Shown here: positions 45,674 to 59,125 of the stretch, one piece after another | Layout of the letters: each line of letters begins with the position of its first letter | How positions within the stretch are numbered: the first letter of the stretch is position 1 | NCBI GenBank assembly: GCA_941918925.1 | Contig: OW799234.1 | Span: 85,076,497 to 85,140,496, forward strand | DNA length: 64,000 bases | Origin: Phyto melanocephala | Taxonomy: Eukaryota; Arthropoda; Insecta; Diptera; Rhinophoridae | Reading direction: 5' to 3' | The notes under the pieces: model-generated | What the model was told of the DNA's origin: nothing | Database searches by the model: none | What the model saw: the letters and a program-made list of their open reading frames with translations, nothing else | Made by a program: the position numbers and the translations under genes

Positions 45674-47221
45674 ATGAGTAATTACCTTGAAAATATCGAA
45701 ATATTGGTTTATGGTTCAGCTATAGTGGATTTTGTTTGGTAAATAAACTAGAAGTAAATTTATATATGAATAGTAAATGTATAACTAAGTACAATTTTTC
45801 AAATATTGTCAAAAAAGCTATGTTGATCGGTTGCCAAAAGCCGGCGAAACATTACACGGCCATAAATTTGCCAATGGATTTGGTGGTAAAGGGGCCAATC
45901 AGTGTGTGGCTGCAGGACGATTAGGTGCTAAGACAGCAATAATAGCTAAATTAGGTACCGATTGTTGGGGACAACAATATTTAGAACAACTGAAACGTGA
46001 AAATATAAATGTGAATTTTGTTAAACAGTGCGAAGGAGAAACTACGGGAATTGCCCAAATAGCTGTTAGCTCTAACGGTGAAAATCATATTGTCATAGTT
46101 GCTGGAGCAAATAATAAATTAGATGCCAATGATGTAAAAGAAGCGCAAGTACTCTTCCAAAATTCAAAGGTCTTGCTTTGTCAGTTGGAAACTCCCTTAG
46201 AAGGTACTTTAGCTGCTTTGCAATCATTTGGAGGTATTTCTATATTAAATGCTGCTCCTGCACAAAAAAACATTCCTAGCGAATTGGTAAAAGCAGCCAC
46301 AATTTTGTGTGTAAATGAAACGGAAGCGGCTTTAATGTGTCAAATGGATGAAATACAAACTTTAAAGTAAGAAAGCCTCTAATATAAATAATATATTTGT
46401 TGGCTTAAATTTAGTTTAACAACGTATAGGATGATAAAAAAAGTTAAAAATAAGAAGAGAAATTAAAATTTAATAGATCTAGTTTTATAATTCCTAACCC
46501 TTTTAAAAACGGGGATAAATTTACGAAAATACAAAAACTTTTAGTGGGCCTTAATTTAAAAAAAAAATACTTTTTCATTATTATTATACCTAGGTATAAA
46601 GAAACTTTTAACTTTGAAGAGTTAAAATTGTTTATATAGGTACCAAAAAGAACTATTCTAATAATACCAATATTGCTTATATACATATGTATGTTTAGAA
46701 ACGTTAAAATCGTATACCTATACATATTATTTATGTATATAATCTTTAGAGGCCTATAACTCAAAAACTAAGTGTTTTCGAGACTTAACATTTTTAGTTT
46801 CTTTTTCAATTTTTTATCATCCTATGTAATTTAGTAGTACTTATTAAACTTTTTTTTAATTCTTAGTCAGGCTAAATACGCTGTTAGCAAACTCTTGGAT
46901 ATGGAAGCTAAAACTGCAATTATAACATTAGGGTCTCAGGGAGCCATTTACTCTTCCCATAATACTCCGGGAAAGTGTTTTCATGTACCTGCAAACAAAA
47001 TAGAAAATGTAGTTGATACAACAGGAGCTGGTGATGCATTTTTAGGAGCCTTAGCCTTTCATTTGACGCAACGTCCACGAGAAGAACTTCATCAACATAT
47101 AGGTTTTGCGAACCATGTGGCATCCTATTCCGTTCAATATCATGGTACCCAACACAGCTTTCCACAAGCTCACATAATTAATAAATTTTTACCCCAAACT
47201 TATCCTTATAAGGTAGTATAA
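45674..47221 (+). CDS. Ribokinase (PfkB family), three exons
   Basis: ATP-dependent phosphorylation of D-ribose to ribose 5-phosphate in the cytosol. Exons 45674-45738, 45818-46366 and 46867-47221 join with GT-AG borders and matching phases to give 322 aa, the usual ribokinase length. Visible motifs are the PfkB glycine motif GGKGANQ (44-50), an ETTGIAQ segment in the sugar-binding half, VNETEA (the family N-E-x-E region) and the C-terminal signature DTTGAGDAF (255-263), in which Asp261 is the catalytic base. Intron 1 is 79 bp and intron 2 is 500 bp. The gene ends 127 bp from the end of TMA7, which is on the other strand, so the two are tail to tail. From memory the Drosophila orthologue is CG13369, also close to TMA7; this synteny supports the call but was not checked. 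Confidence 0.95.
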
Positions 47222-47348
47222 TGCATAGGTATATGTACTTATAGAGAAAGCTATACTTTTTTTAAATTATTTCTATAAAGGCTATACATATTTATTGTTA
47301 ACTTAACGATTTTACTTTGACAAATTGTAAAAAAAGCTTAGAGAAAAT

Positions 47349-47810
<462 letters not shown>

Positions 47811-48386
47811 TTATTTTTATTTTATTGTTAAAAAGAATAAATAAAAAATTAAACCACGTTTTGACGTTCAGCTCACCCTGTATATATATATACAGACTGA
47901 ACAAATCGGGGTTTAAGTTGTGAATGTTAAAAACGGCCCCTTTACAATTTTCGGGACAAATTTACATATATTTTTTAGAGATTTAGATTTAGCGAGTTAA
48001 ATGTTGCTGGTCGGACCAAAAGTTCGTGCGTTATGGCCATTGTTTTACAACTTAGTATCGCGTGGTTAGTTATGTGGTACTGCGATAGTTTACAGACTTC
48101 TACAATTAAGCGCACGCGTTTAAATTGGACTAATTGGAAGAGTACGAACAGTTTAGCTACAACTTCCTATATCAACGTATAGATCGACCTACGAAAACTC
48201 AACTATCGTAAGGTAACCTTACCATACGTGTTATAAATGTATGGCCAACAAATTTATTAGATAAGACAAAATCAGACTTCCAAATAAAATTCCACATATT
48301 TAGTAAAAATTAATTCAATATAATTTCTTGCTTCAAGCTTAATAAAGGATTAACTATTTTAATATCATACACAGTCGGCTGTTATT

Positions 48387-48550
48387 TATACCCTTCGCCT
48401 GTAGTTCAAATTATTTACAGCTTCGTCTACCATATTTATTTCTGACTACAGTACACATTGTCTGAAAGCATATGAAAGTCAAATGGACAATGCCCGTATG
48501 TCAACTTTTTGAGCACCATCTGTTGCACATACCTGTAAGTGGTATAAAAC
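48387..48550 (+). mobile_element. Degenerate Helentron 5' piece
   Basis: TTTATACCCTTCGCCTGTAG, then TGTCTGAAAGCATATGAAAG, then GTGGTATAAAAC. Diverged but in family order. The surrounding 47720-48386 and 48551-49467 have no gene or recognisable repeat. Confidence 0.4.
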
Positions 48551-49470
48551 TTTCAAAAACATTTATTGCATGTGTGTGTACACAACTTTAAATACGTAGT
48601 TATCTTGATGAAAGGGAGCCTATGTGCACTATGTGTTCCCTTCAGCAGATTTTGCGTGATTGAGTAGCAAAGATAAAAACATTTGCTATATTAGTAGGAT
48701 TCAAGACAATCGACAAAAACAATATGAATATCAAATAAAAAAGCTTCGCTTATTTATTTCTGAAAACTTAGTAATAAGTTGATCATATAACGCCTAAGCC
48801 ATCAGCCAAGACAGTCAGCGGTGACTTTATCGGAACAAAATGATTTGGAGTCGATCGACTTGGTCCTCTGCTAACCAAGAATGATACAAACAAGATCACA
48901 CAATCCGACTGTAAAAATTATTCGTTCTACGCATATACGTCACATCAGCTTAATACTTGACAAAAGCAAAGTATAAACAGTTAGATTTACACAAATTTGA
49001 GGATAATAAAACCATTTCAGTCCCAAGAATTGTCAAACTCCTTATAAAAATAGAGCCGACAAATTCTGTCCGTCTGCGCTTATACCATGATAAAACGTAC
49101 ATAACACTTGCATTCTCGAATTTGTAAGGGAAAGGTTGATATTTAGCCTGCGAAATTGTTTGTCAGATTGCTATAAGAAATGTTTACAAACAATTAAGAA
49201 TTCTGTACGAATTCCGAAATTTATAACGAATATCTGTCTCTACAGGCATATTATATATGTATATAAGCAGTCGCCATATAAATTTTCCTTGGCTTGAAAA
49301 ATTTAAATGTTTGTAGTGAAAATAAGGGAACAAACATAGTCCGTCATGTTTATTTATACATAATTTAGAGAGAAGCGACGTTTATGCTAATTTTCAATAC
49401 CAAATATATATAGACACCACAAACGATTATTGGTGATGTAGTCTGGCATCCTTAGTAAAAAAAATAATTA

Positions 49471-49867
49471 GGACCCTTTCACATTAGGGAACTTTAATTG
49501 CACAAGTCTTGTGTTTGTGGGTGTTAGAGGAAAGGTCAGTGTGAAGAGGAAAGAATTGCCGAGATTTGAGTACAGACTTGCTTGTACTTGGCAATTCTGC
49601 TTCTGCTGTCATTCTTGTCTTGGAATATTTATTTGTTTTTTCCATTGTCTTTTATTTCTTCTTTGGTGTGTTGTGTAATTTTGTGTGTGTGAAAATTTTA
49701 TTTGTTTATAAGTGAATCAAATATTTAAAAATGAAAATTCGAGCATAAGCAAATTAAACTTGCTCAACCAAGTTGCTCAATGTGAACATAAAAGCAAGTT
49801 CAAAAGAAAATAAATAAAAATTAAAATTATACTTGCGCAATTAAAGTTGCCTAATGCGAAAGGGGCC
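49471..49867. mobile_element. PIF/Harbinger-type MITE with TTA duplication
   Basis: 397 bp. Ends GGACCCTTTCACATTAGGGA and inverted GGCCCCTTTCGCATTAGGCA, followed on both sides by ACTTTAATTGC(A/G)CAAGT, so about 37 bp of inverted repeat. TTA flanks both sides (49468-49470 and 49868-49870). GG-starting ends plus a TTA duplication fit PIF/Harbinger. Non-coding. Confidence 0.88.
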
Positions 49868-50529
49868 TTAGAATTGGTTTTTGGTGATTTTTAACATTTC
49901 GAAAGCGGAAAAATTGTGAGTCAGTGCTTGGTGTTTTTTTTGTTAGTTTGTATTGCTCTTCTTTTTATTTCGGTGACAGCAAACACTAAAATTCAAATTT
50001 ATTAATTGAATAAAATTTTTTGTAAGTGTGAATTTATAGACATACATACAACCAAAATGTAACTTTTAGTACAAATATATGCAACTCGGCAAAAAAATAA
50101 TATTACACTAAAAATTTAATTATTTATAAGATGGTATTGATTGCTCAGAAATTTTTTGTTTCAAAATGTCTAACTTTATACATATGTATATGCAAATGAG
50201 GTGAATGTTAATAAAAGAAATTTCTCTTTCTATTGAGATCATCTTATAAATAATTAAACCTTGAGGCAAACTTTTAGCGTCCCACAACTTTAGACGTTTA
50301 AAAATTTTACAAGAAAACCTTAAAATTTTGAGTAAAATTAACATAATTAATGTTAGAAATGTTTTATCACATACAAAAGAAGAATTTTACGATTAGCTAA
50401 GCAATTTAAATCCAATACTGAAATTTTGTCTTCATTGATAATGGATAGCGAATGATTCACCTTATGAAATGGCAAAATATTGAATTCAGTCGATTTTTGC
50501 ATTGAAGTTAAATCGTAGAAAGATGCAGT

Positions 50530-50835
50530 TAACTTAAACCTCTTTGAAGAATTAGCTAATATTGCCGTTAAACTTTTGTCGCTCCCATGAATGTGTTTAA
50601 ATCTAAAATACACAACCGAATGTCTTTAAATTCAGTTAATGCCTTACTTCACATTAAAAATGGGCTGAAACGGGAAAAATCCTGTTGCGAAACCTACCAA
50701 AAACATTATAAAGAAAATATTCTGATTAATAGCAATGATGTTTATAAAGCATCACAATTTGAAATTAAGGCTGTGTTGTGGCCAGATTCTAGTGATAATA
50801 ATGAAGAAATAATTGACTTTAACATTGATATTTGA
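50530..50835 (+). pseudogene. hAT transposase dimerisation-domain fragment
   Basis: Reads LFEELANIAVKLLSLP, then a stop and a frame change, then KSKIHNRMSLNSVNALLHIK and NGLKREKSCCETYQKHYKE to the stop near 50835. This is the order of the C-terminal hAT domain (LLSLP...NRMS.NSVNALL). The Glu-Arg-x-Phe part between the two blocks is missing. It is a different family from the 40-42 kb fragments. Confidence 0.7.
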
Positions 50836-51109
50836 TATTATTTACACAGAGAAAAGCTTAAATCCTAATCAAATTATTAAACAGCAAGTTTATTAAAATT
50901 TTACATAATTTTTAGTTAGAAATATTTCTATTTAGTTACTCTAATATGTAATATAAATAATATAAATATAAATAATATTTGTACTTATTTGGTAAATAAT
51001 TTCTTTAATATTTTGTACAACAAATTCACATATGTGACAGCGCATAGAGAAAGGGACCTAAGGGTAAAAAAACAATATGCACTTTTTTTTATGTGGACAA
51101 CATCTGAGC

Positions 51110-51478
51110 ATCGAATGAGAATGAGAATTGGCCGCCTAGATCGTGTGATTTAACACCTTTAGATTTTTTTCTTTGGGTTTTTTTGAAATCGATGGTTTAC
51201 GCGAATAAGCCGACGACTACTCAAGCCTTAAAAGAGGAAATTGGACGCTGCATTAATGAAATACCGCAGAATTTATGCAAAAAGGTCATTGAACATTTCA
51301 TTAGAAGATCGCGTGTGTGCCAGCAAAGCCGCGACGGCCATCTGCACGATATATTCTTCCATACATAACCTCATTCTGTCTACTTTACGATATAATAAAG
51401 TTTCACGCTTTTTTTTAAATATCTGTGTTTTATTTAAAATTTAAAAATTGCGTTCTAGTTGAGACACCCATTATATAT
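51110..51478 (+). pseudogene. mariner transposase C-terminal fragment
   Basis: Plus-strand reading [17 protein letters not shown], then LKSMVYANKPTTTQALKEEI, and C-terminal FIRRSRVCQQSRDGHLHDIF before the stop near 51368. A mariner 3' end, GAGACACCCATTATATA, follows at about 51461-51477. It is distinct from the DD41D copy at 12.4 kb. The rest of 50836-51109 and 51479-53502 is unassigned, apart from a possible Harbinger scrap near 52960-53070. Confidence 0.85.
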
Positions 51479-53502
51479 ATATATTTATCTATGTAAATAT
51501 GTACTGACTGACTAAAAGATATTCGGTATGTTTGATTTTTGTAAATTTTTTTGTTATTTATTCTTATATTCATTTAAAAATATCTTATTTTTAAAGAAAA
51601 ATGTACAATATTATTAAATAAATAAAAAAATAATTTACAAATTATAAATTTAGTGCTTTTTTTTTGAGAATGACGCGTTTTTTCCTGGGTTATGGTGCTT
51701 TTTGAAATTTTAAAGTTGACAACGCTGTTGGCTGCACCAAATACAACTCTTCTGTGAGCAACGCAAAAAAAGTAGGGAATTTTTGCAAAAATATCCACCA
51801 TTTTTTATTACCAGTTACCACCACTTTACGAATTACGGTCGTCAAGTGCACACGCGTTTCTTTTCTTTGTCAGCGCCAGGTGGGAAATTAAGAAAAATTC
51901 TTTGAAAGAAGTTTTTATTGTGTAACTTTTAAAAGAAATTAAAAAAGGTATTTTACTATATATTTTTATTTCAAATAATTGATTAAGTGTCGAAATTTAT
52001 CGGAGAATGAGCTTGTTCGACTTTTAAAATCAGAAAAGTGTTCTGTAAAAAAAATTAATATTTTCTCTTGGCAGTAATGTGTTTAAAGCAATATAAATTA
52101 AACATTTTTCATCGTACTTTTATTTAAAATTTCTTATGTAATTTATATGCCTGTGTTTTTGGTGTCGCCACCCCGCACTTGAAATAATCGTTTTAATTGT
52201 TTTTTTTTTTTAGATAAATCAGTCACAAGACAAATGGTTTTTGTAGTGACGGCTTTCGCCGCTTTATTCTACTTTCATAATCTCGAACCTAACCTGAAAA
52301 TTTTTTCATTATCATTTTGTTGGTTAATGTGAAGATGTGTATGTATATATATACATATATATTTTTGTAATATTAGTACTGTATTGGTTTTCCTTGTGTG
52401 TTATATATATAATTTCGCTAAAATGAGTTGTGCTCGTGGCAAATTTCTTTGGAATTAGGTTCAGAAAACTATTTTTCCGTAACTTTTTTTATGTCCAAGT
52501 ATGGTACGCCTTCACAAGTAGGAAGTGACAGCCCAGCTGACTATTTTTGGTGTCCAAACATATGTCGAACTCCAAACGAACAAAAAATTAAGGCCAAATA
52601 GTTATCAAACTATATAAAAAAAAATGAGGGCCAACTTTTTTTGATTTGATTACACAGTGTGTCAGAGTTGGAAAAGTTGATAAAGTAAAGAGAAGGTAAA
52701 ATTTTTTTTTATAATTATTTATTTAAAAAAAATTTTTGAACCGAACCCGCCCATAGGGATAAACGGTAGAAATATAAAAGTTAAATTTCAAAACAAAAAT
52801 AACCAAAAAAATTATAGTGTGGATTAAAAAATATAATTTCCTGGGAATCGCCTGGAATTTTTTTCGAATAAGAGTTAGTTTTTGTTCTTGTTTGTGGTGC
52901 AGTTTATATGAAGGGTCATGTTTGACGGAGGCTATGGTGGTGAGTAATAATAAGTGTCCCCCACGTAATGCGAAAAAGGGACCTACAAATTTCACTTGCT
53001 CATCTTTCGTTCTCTTGTATTCTTTTCATGTTATGTATGACCGTTGTTGCCATATTGATATTTTATAGAAAATTGTGGAATGATTTATATCAACACTGCA
53101 TGAAATAAGTAAGAGTAAATTTAGAAATTAAGAACAAGGTGTAAGAGCAAATTAATTTTTAGAACGAATTTCTTTAACCCTCCGACATATAATACATTGC
53201 TGAGCAATAATCTTAGATCTCATCCTTTTATGCAAAAAAAATATATTGCAATAATTTTAATTGCAAGTAAGATTGAATGTACATATAAACCGGGTAATTG
53301 TTAACTTTTATCAAGCGAGTTTTTTTAACCTAATATAATTTAACAAATACCATGTAGCTACGAATTCAATTTCGATAGAAATATTACAAAAATATAAAAT
53401 TTATAGAGTTTGATATTCTCATAGAAAAGCAAATATGATGAGCTGGGAAGTTACGTTTACTTTGTTAAGTATACCTTGACTTTTTTTTTACATACATATT
53501 AC

Positions 53503-53681
53503 CATGGTGTAATTACATAAGGTGATAGCGTAAAGGAGAGCACTTTTTTCTCTTTTTTTATGTGTGGAGTTTCACAATTTCCGGTGTTGAATTTATTTTT
53601 TTAAATATGTAGTTTGACAGGTACTCCAGAACACAAAAAAATAGCTGGGCTCGCACCCCCACATTGTATAAGTGTACCCTG
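53503..53681. mobile_element. P-like MITE with 8-bp duplication
   Basis: Ends CATGGTGTAATTACATAAGG and inverted CAGGGTACACTTATACAATG. Flanks CATATTAC and CATAATAC match at 7 of 8. The sequence GTGATAGCGTAAAGGAGAGC then TGTGTGGAGTTTCACAATTT is shared with 61325-61516. Confidence 0.83.
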
Positions 53682-54059
53682 CATAATACCATATGTAAAT
53701 TTTATACGCCATCTTTAAAAAAAGGACTAAATTTTGTATATAAAATTTTTGTTAAAATTTAAATTACTATTTTTTGTCAAGAAATTGTAAACTTTGTTTC
53801 TAAGTTTGTCTGGCATCCTTTTTTCAGCAACCTTGTTTGTTTAGAAAATAATGTGACCTCAAGTCATTGTGTTTTTATTTAGACAGATCGTTAATGCTAT
53901 GTATATTTTTCTATTACAATTTTATCTTTCGACTGTTTAAAAATTGGCTTTTATCCAAAGCGTTTTTAGAGCAATTATCTAACTACTAAATATCTGTCGA
54001 AATTAAAAGATATTGCACGTTTAGCGGTCAATGTTTTAAACTTGAACTTAATTTTATTA

Positions 54060-54625
54060 TTATATGTACCTAATAACATTTTTAATTTATTTAATTTTTT
54101 TATTAATTTTTTTTTTAAATTTGTTTATATTTTTTTTTTAATTTATTTATATTTTTTTTTTAATTTATTTATATTTTTTTTTAATTTATTTATATTTTCT
54201 TTTTTTTTTAATTTATTTATATTTTTTTTTTTTAATTTATTTATATATTTTTTTTTTAATTTATTTATATATATATTTTTTTTAATATATTAATATATTT
54301 TTTTTTAATTTATTTATATTTTTTTTAATTTATTTTTTTTTTTTATGTATTTATTTATTTTTTTATGTATTTATTTATTTTTTTTATGTATTTATTTATT
54401 TTTTTTTTAATTTATTTTTTTTAGTTTATTTTTTCTTTTTTTTAGTTTATTTTTTCTTTTTTTTAATTTATTTTTTTGTTTTTTAATATATTTTTTTAAT
54501 TTGTTTATTTATAATTCTTTTTTAATTTATTTATATTTCTTTTTTAATTTATTTATATTTTTTTAATTTATTTATTTATATATATATTTTTTTTAATTTA
54601 TTATTTTTTTTTATTTTAGTTTTTT
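54060..54625. repeat. T-rich minisatellite
   Basis: About 560 bp of irregular units of the type TTTTTTAATTTATTTATATT. The open frame on the plus strand (Phe/Leu/Ile-rich) is a repeat artefact. The next stretch 54626-55049 has no feature. Confidence 0.93.
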
Positions 54626-55049
54626 TTTTAATAGTTTTACAAACAATTATGTTAAATTATCGATTACATTCTTAACTTTTTGTAAAATTACAATTATTTA
54701 AGAAACGGGGTTTCTACTTAAGACTAACTATATGTTTAAATCGATAACGTACATTTGTTTGTATTTTTAACAAAAAAAAAATAAACATATGTACGTATGT
54801 TAAACAAATTTGCATTTACACGATATGCTGGCACTTGTAATAAAATTGTAAGAATAAATATGCTAAATCGACAGATCTTCTAAACTAATCTTTAAGAACT
54901 CTAAAAACCGTATCAACTGGAGTAGCTTTTTCGAAGTTACAATTCGCTTAACATTTGGAATCGAAAGTAGGCTTCTACCGGAAAATTTAATATCAATTTC
55001 AAAACAAATTTATAATATTTTATATAGAGTTTGACATTGATTATTGGGC

Positions 55050-56110
55050 CGTCCCGAATCTGATAATACTCTTCACCACCATATTGATATAGTGACCATA
55101 TCGTACTTAAGCCTAGATTTCAGTTTGTTTTATTATTTCCGTTACCATTTTTGATTTGGAATTTTTACATAGTTGGTTGTATTCTACTAGTCAAGCCCTT
55201 TATTTGATACGAATATTGATAAGTTTGAAAAAATATTCTATCCCCCATCTGGGATTTTAATTTTTTCATAATTTAGTGTATTCTAGCCGTAAATACTACT
55301 TTTGACCCATATATCCGCTATTTTATTTCGGACGCAACCTTTGGTTTTAACTTTTTTCATTATTTACTGTATTTTATTGACCAAGTCATTTCGTTTGCTA
55401 AATACTTATATTGAGGGGGTTGAAGTGGGTTCATTTTTTATTACTATATGATTGACCCATACATAAATTAATTTTAGATAAAATTCTTTTTATTTTCCTA
55501 TATTCTGCTAGTCGATCCCTTTGGCCGACTTCACAAAAGCAGTTTGCATTGCAACATTGTAAGGAAAATTGTTTACAAGGCAATGTAATATTGTTTAAAA
55601 TGTTTAGAAAGCATCACAAATAAAAACCATGAAAGAAATTGATAAATAATGCGCACTGAAAAGCATTGACATGCAATAATGAACATGATGCAGTTCCAAA
55701 ACAAATTTTAATATTTTTATGAACGCAGTGCATTGTAAAGTTACATTGCAAACTGCATTTATGAAGTCAGCCTTTCCTTTGATACCCATTTCGTTCCTCG
55801 CTGTTATCCTGAAGAAGCTGAAATATCCATTTTCGTTTATAAAATTTAGGAAAACACCCATTCTTTTGTATTTTTGTGCTTATATCTCAGTTTTAAACCG
55901 ATTTGTCAGTTTTCTCTGCAGTGATTTTCGAAATTACGGCCTGGTGTCTAACATGTCTAAAAACTAATTAGAAGCTTTAATTACATTTAACAACTATATA
56001 CATATTTAAAATATATATGTATGTACCTACATACATGTTTCATCAGTTGAATATTGTAGAAAAAAAGCTATATATATCCTTGGGCACCACAGGTAAAGGG
56101 TATAAAAACG
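55050..56110 (-). mobile_element. Helentron, full length, split by a MITE
   Basis: Left end GGCCGTCCCGAATCTGATAA; right 5' tip CACCACAGGTAAAGGGTATA. The interior phrases ACTAGTCAAGCCCTTTATTT and ACCCATATAT match the element at 14791-15816 inverted. A 250-bp MITE interrupts it. Confidence 0.75.
55523..55772. mobile_element. MITE with GGC(C/T)GACTTCA ends
   Basis: Ends GGCCGACTTCACAAAAGCAG and inverted GGCTGACTTCATAAATGCAG, then TTTGCA. TTT flanks both sides. Inside it is rich in CATTGCAA/TTGCAATG words. It interrupts the host phrase GATCCCTTT...CCTTTGATACCC of the Helentron. Confidence 0.83.
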
Positions 56111-59100
56111 ATTAGCTAGCTGATCCGTATACCCTGATTTATTTCAAAGCCTACTAAACAACATTTTTTTTTTTTTAGTGGTTTTTAAGTCGTAGAAAAT
56201 AGTGTCAGAAAAGGCACATGACAAAGATTATGGTTTAAAATTATGCTTTTATTAATATTTTTCGTTGAAAAAGCTCTATTTTAACGTTCACACTCTAATC
56301 TTTCTATGAGTTACATAACTGGCAATGAATTTAATTTTTATCTTGTGAATAAATAAAGAAAAACGTTTTAAAAAAATTAAAAAGGTAAAATAGAAAGAAA
56401 ACGTACAACAAAGTTAAATGAAAATATATTATATGTACTTCATGGTCTTCTTTAAACATTTTGTTTCTTATATTGATTGTTACGTCAACAAAAGAAAAAG
56501 CTATGAAAAATGTTTGTACTCTCTTTGTCGTTCTATATGTATACTCTCTTTTTCTATACTCCCTATCTATCTACTGAGAGTAAATAAAATTTGAATAGTT
56601 CGTGGGCAGGGGATGTCGATGTGGATTTCTAGATTACATTAGAATTCAATTTTATTAACGTTTAAGTTGCCGTTCGGAGCAGACCTTTGTTTCAAAAGGA
56701 ATTTCGTTTTTACTGTGATAAAAGAACACATTAATACACAACACAGTACGTTTTATAATCCAATTTGTTTCTTTTAAATTAAAAGTGTGTTATTAATTTT
56801 AACATAAAAAAATGTAAAACAATTTAAAAAGGTGTTTGCGTTTGGATTTTTTTTTTTTATTATTTTGAAGAAAAGAAATTGTTATGCAATATACCTGATA
56901 CAAATACTGTTAAAATCAACTTGTGCTACAGCTATAGCCTACACCCTTTTCTCAAACATAAGAGTTGCTGTTTACAAAATAAAAAAAAAAACAAAATTTG
57001 AATTAAACAAATAATTAAAAAATATACATAATTCTTGTAAATTTAAAATTTTTGGAAAACAAAATTATAAACCGAGTTTTTGGAGAAAAGTATTCTCAAG
57101 TGTATGGTATTTTTAACATGACGTAACTTGCGTCATATTCTATCAGAAAAAAAGTATGAAAAACTAAACTTATGTACATATATTTAGGCAAAATTAAAAA
57201 AAAATTTTTTGATGAAGATGTACGATTGTTTTTAAATCTATAAATAATAGACCTTGTTCATCTATTAAACATACATTTGTGTTTACTTTCTGCATAATTT
57301 TTTTTTATTTACTCAACGTCATCAGTTAGATCTTTGTTGTTTTATTTTTTTTTTTTAAGAACGTTTACAGTTTTTTGCAAAATAAAAGATTGTATAACAA
57401 TCTTTTTTGTAGCAAAAATTCATACATAATTGTTATTACATTTATAAAAAAATATTGCCTCCCATATACACAATTAATTTTTTCAAGTATGTATATTGTT
57501 TGCATTATGTAATCAAAAAATCTAGTTAAAAATCATTTTTAATTAAAAAATTAACTTTGCCTTTGCAACAACTTTTGCATGTTTGGTTTAAAAACAAATT
57601 AGGCTCTCGGCAACATTTAAATATAGGTTTTTTAGCCAACCACGTGCTATTATGTGTTGAGTTCTTACTCTTTTGAAGCGTAGGACATTTCTCTTTTATG
57701 TTTACTTACATATCTATTAACATACATATACGTATGTATGTATATGTTTATTAAAATTTTTTGTAAAAACTACTATCAGACTTAACAAATACAAATACCG
57801 ACTTGATGAAATTTAAATAATTTCTTTTGATATATGTAGTATGTCATACTTACATATGTAGTATGTATTTAAAAATCATTGTCGCTAATTATCACTTCTG
57901 ATTGGTGGTTGTAAAACTAACAATTTACCGAGTACCGATTGCCGAACAAAAATGTTGGTATCTAGAGAAAAAAAAAATACGATAGTTGCTTTTGTAGAGG
58001 TTCAACTAATGATAAAATGTTTCAAATTTTATGAAAATTTTAATGCCAGGCAGAAAAATTTTAAAAGAAGTGCAAAGAGAATTACATTTTCTAAACTTCT
58101 TAACAACAGGCCAAAAGCATATATTCTAAATGATTCCCAAAATGCAAAATAATTTGTCACGAATGATGGTCTTAAAAATTTGCTAGGATTTGGTAAAAAT
58201 TAAATATTATTTAATAAATTGACGTTTTTTTTTTACATGAATTGTTTAAGATATTCTCCATGATGTTTCATTTAGAATGAATAATGTTGTACTATTGAAT
58301 TAGAAGTATTGAAAATGCAATTCACAGCACTACTTTAATTGATTTTGCATTTTTTTTTACAATTTGTCTTTATTTACCTTAATTAAACTTGGTAAATATT
58401 GGATCCAAGATAATGTAGGTATAAGCATTTATAAAGTAGTGTTGGAAGCAAAGTTGATTTATATAAATGTGGGTGTTCGATTTTCGCACGTCGAAAAAAA
58501 TCGGGCTGTTGCAATGATTTATCATTGTTATTTATATTTGATGACGCACTTTAAAATTATTATAAATTTTACATAAACTGAAAAAATTAGGTTTTAAATT
58601 CGAAAGTATTGGGAACCTTTAACAAAATCGAGTTTTAACCAAAGATATAAAAATTGTGTAAAAAAAAAAAACAAAGTTATGTGATCAAATTTCTCATGCA
58701 TTACCAAGAAAATTGTAGCAAGTAAAAAATATGGAACCTACCTACCAAAAATGTCTTCAAAATCAAATTATGAGTTGCTCAAAACTATACTCAAGATACG
58801 AAGAAGTAAAATCATATGATGAGTTCAAAATTTATGCGAAAATAGCAAGATATACATATAGAAAAGAAAAAGAAATAATCAAAATTCTTAATAAAAAATA
58901 TAATATAATATAATATAAGAAATTTTTCAAATTAATTCACCATCTCAAGATTCAAAAATGGTTGAATATTAAAGAAGTTAAAAAAGTAATATGCAAAAAT
59001 CCTTTTAAAATCTAAGAATTTTGAAAATGTAAATGAAGAATCTTTAAAAATATTGTCTTTGTGTAAAATGTCAAGAAGGACTTAAATAAATGTACGTTTT

Positions 59101-59121
59101 TCCGCTTTTATTCATTTATAG
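56111..59121. other. sesB upstream region, probable promoter and 5' UTR intron
   Basis: No coding gene seen. The splice acceptor at 59121 implies a non-coding exon upstream. A candidate lies around 56640-56800, where GC content rises (GTTGCCGTTCGGAGCAGACC) just after a CTCTC-rich stretch (56515-56580). No clear donor was fixed, so the exon is a guess. Confidence 0.35.
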
Positions 59122-59125
59122 CAAA

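Noticed and set aside
52497..52680. Fourth P-like MITE (CAGCCCAGCTGACTATTTTT)
   Set aside because: One end resembles the family, but no matching inverted end or duplication could be found; at most a diverged remnant.
54042..54293. Phe/Leu/Ile-rich 'membrane' frame
   Set aside because: Translation of a T-rich minisatellite.
55604..55967. Two small frames on opposite strands
   Set aside because: They run across the nested MITE and Helentron edges and have no recognisable content.
57952..58913. Several Lys-rich 60-70-codon frames upstream of sesB
   Set aside because: AT-driven chance frames without motifs or splice context; this stretch is more likely the sesB 5' UTR intron.
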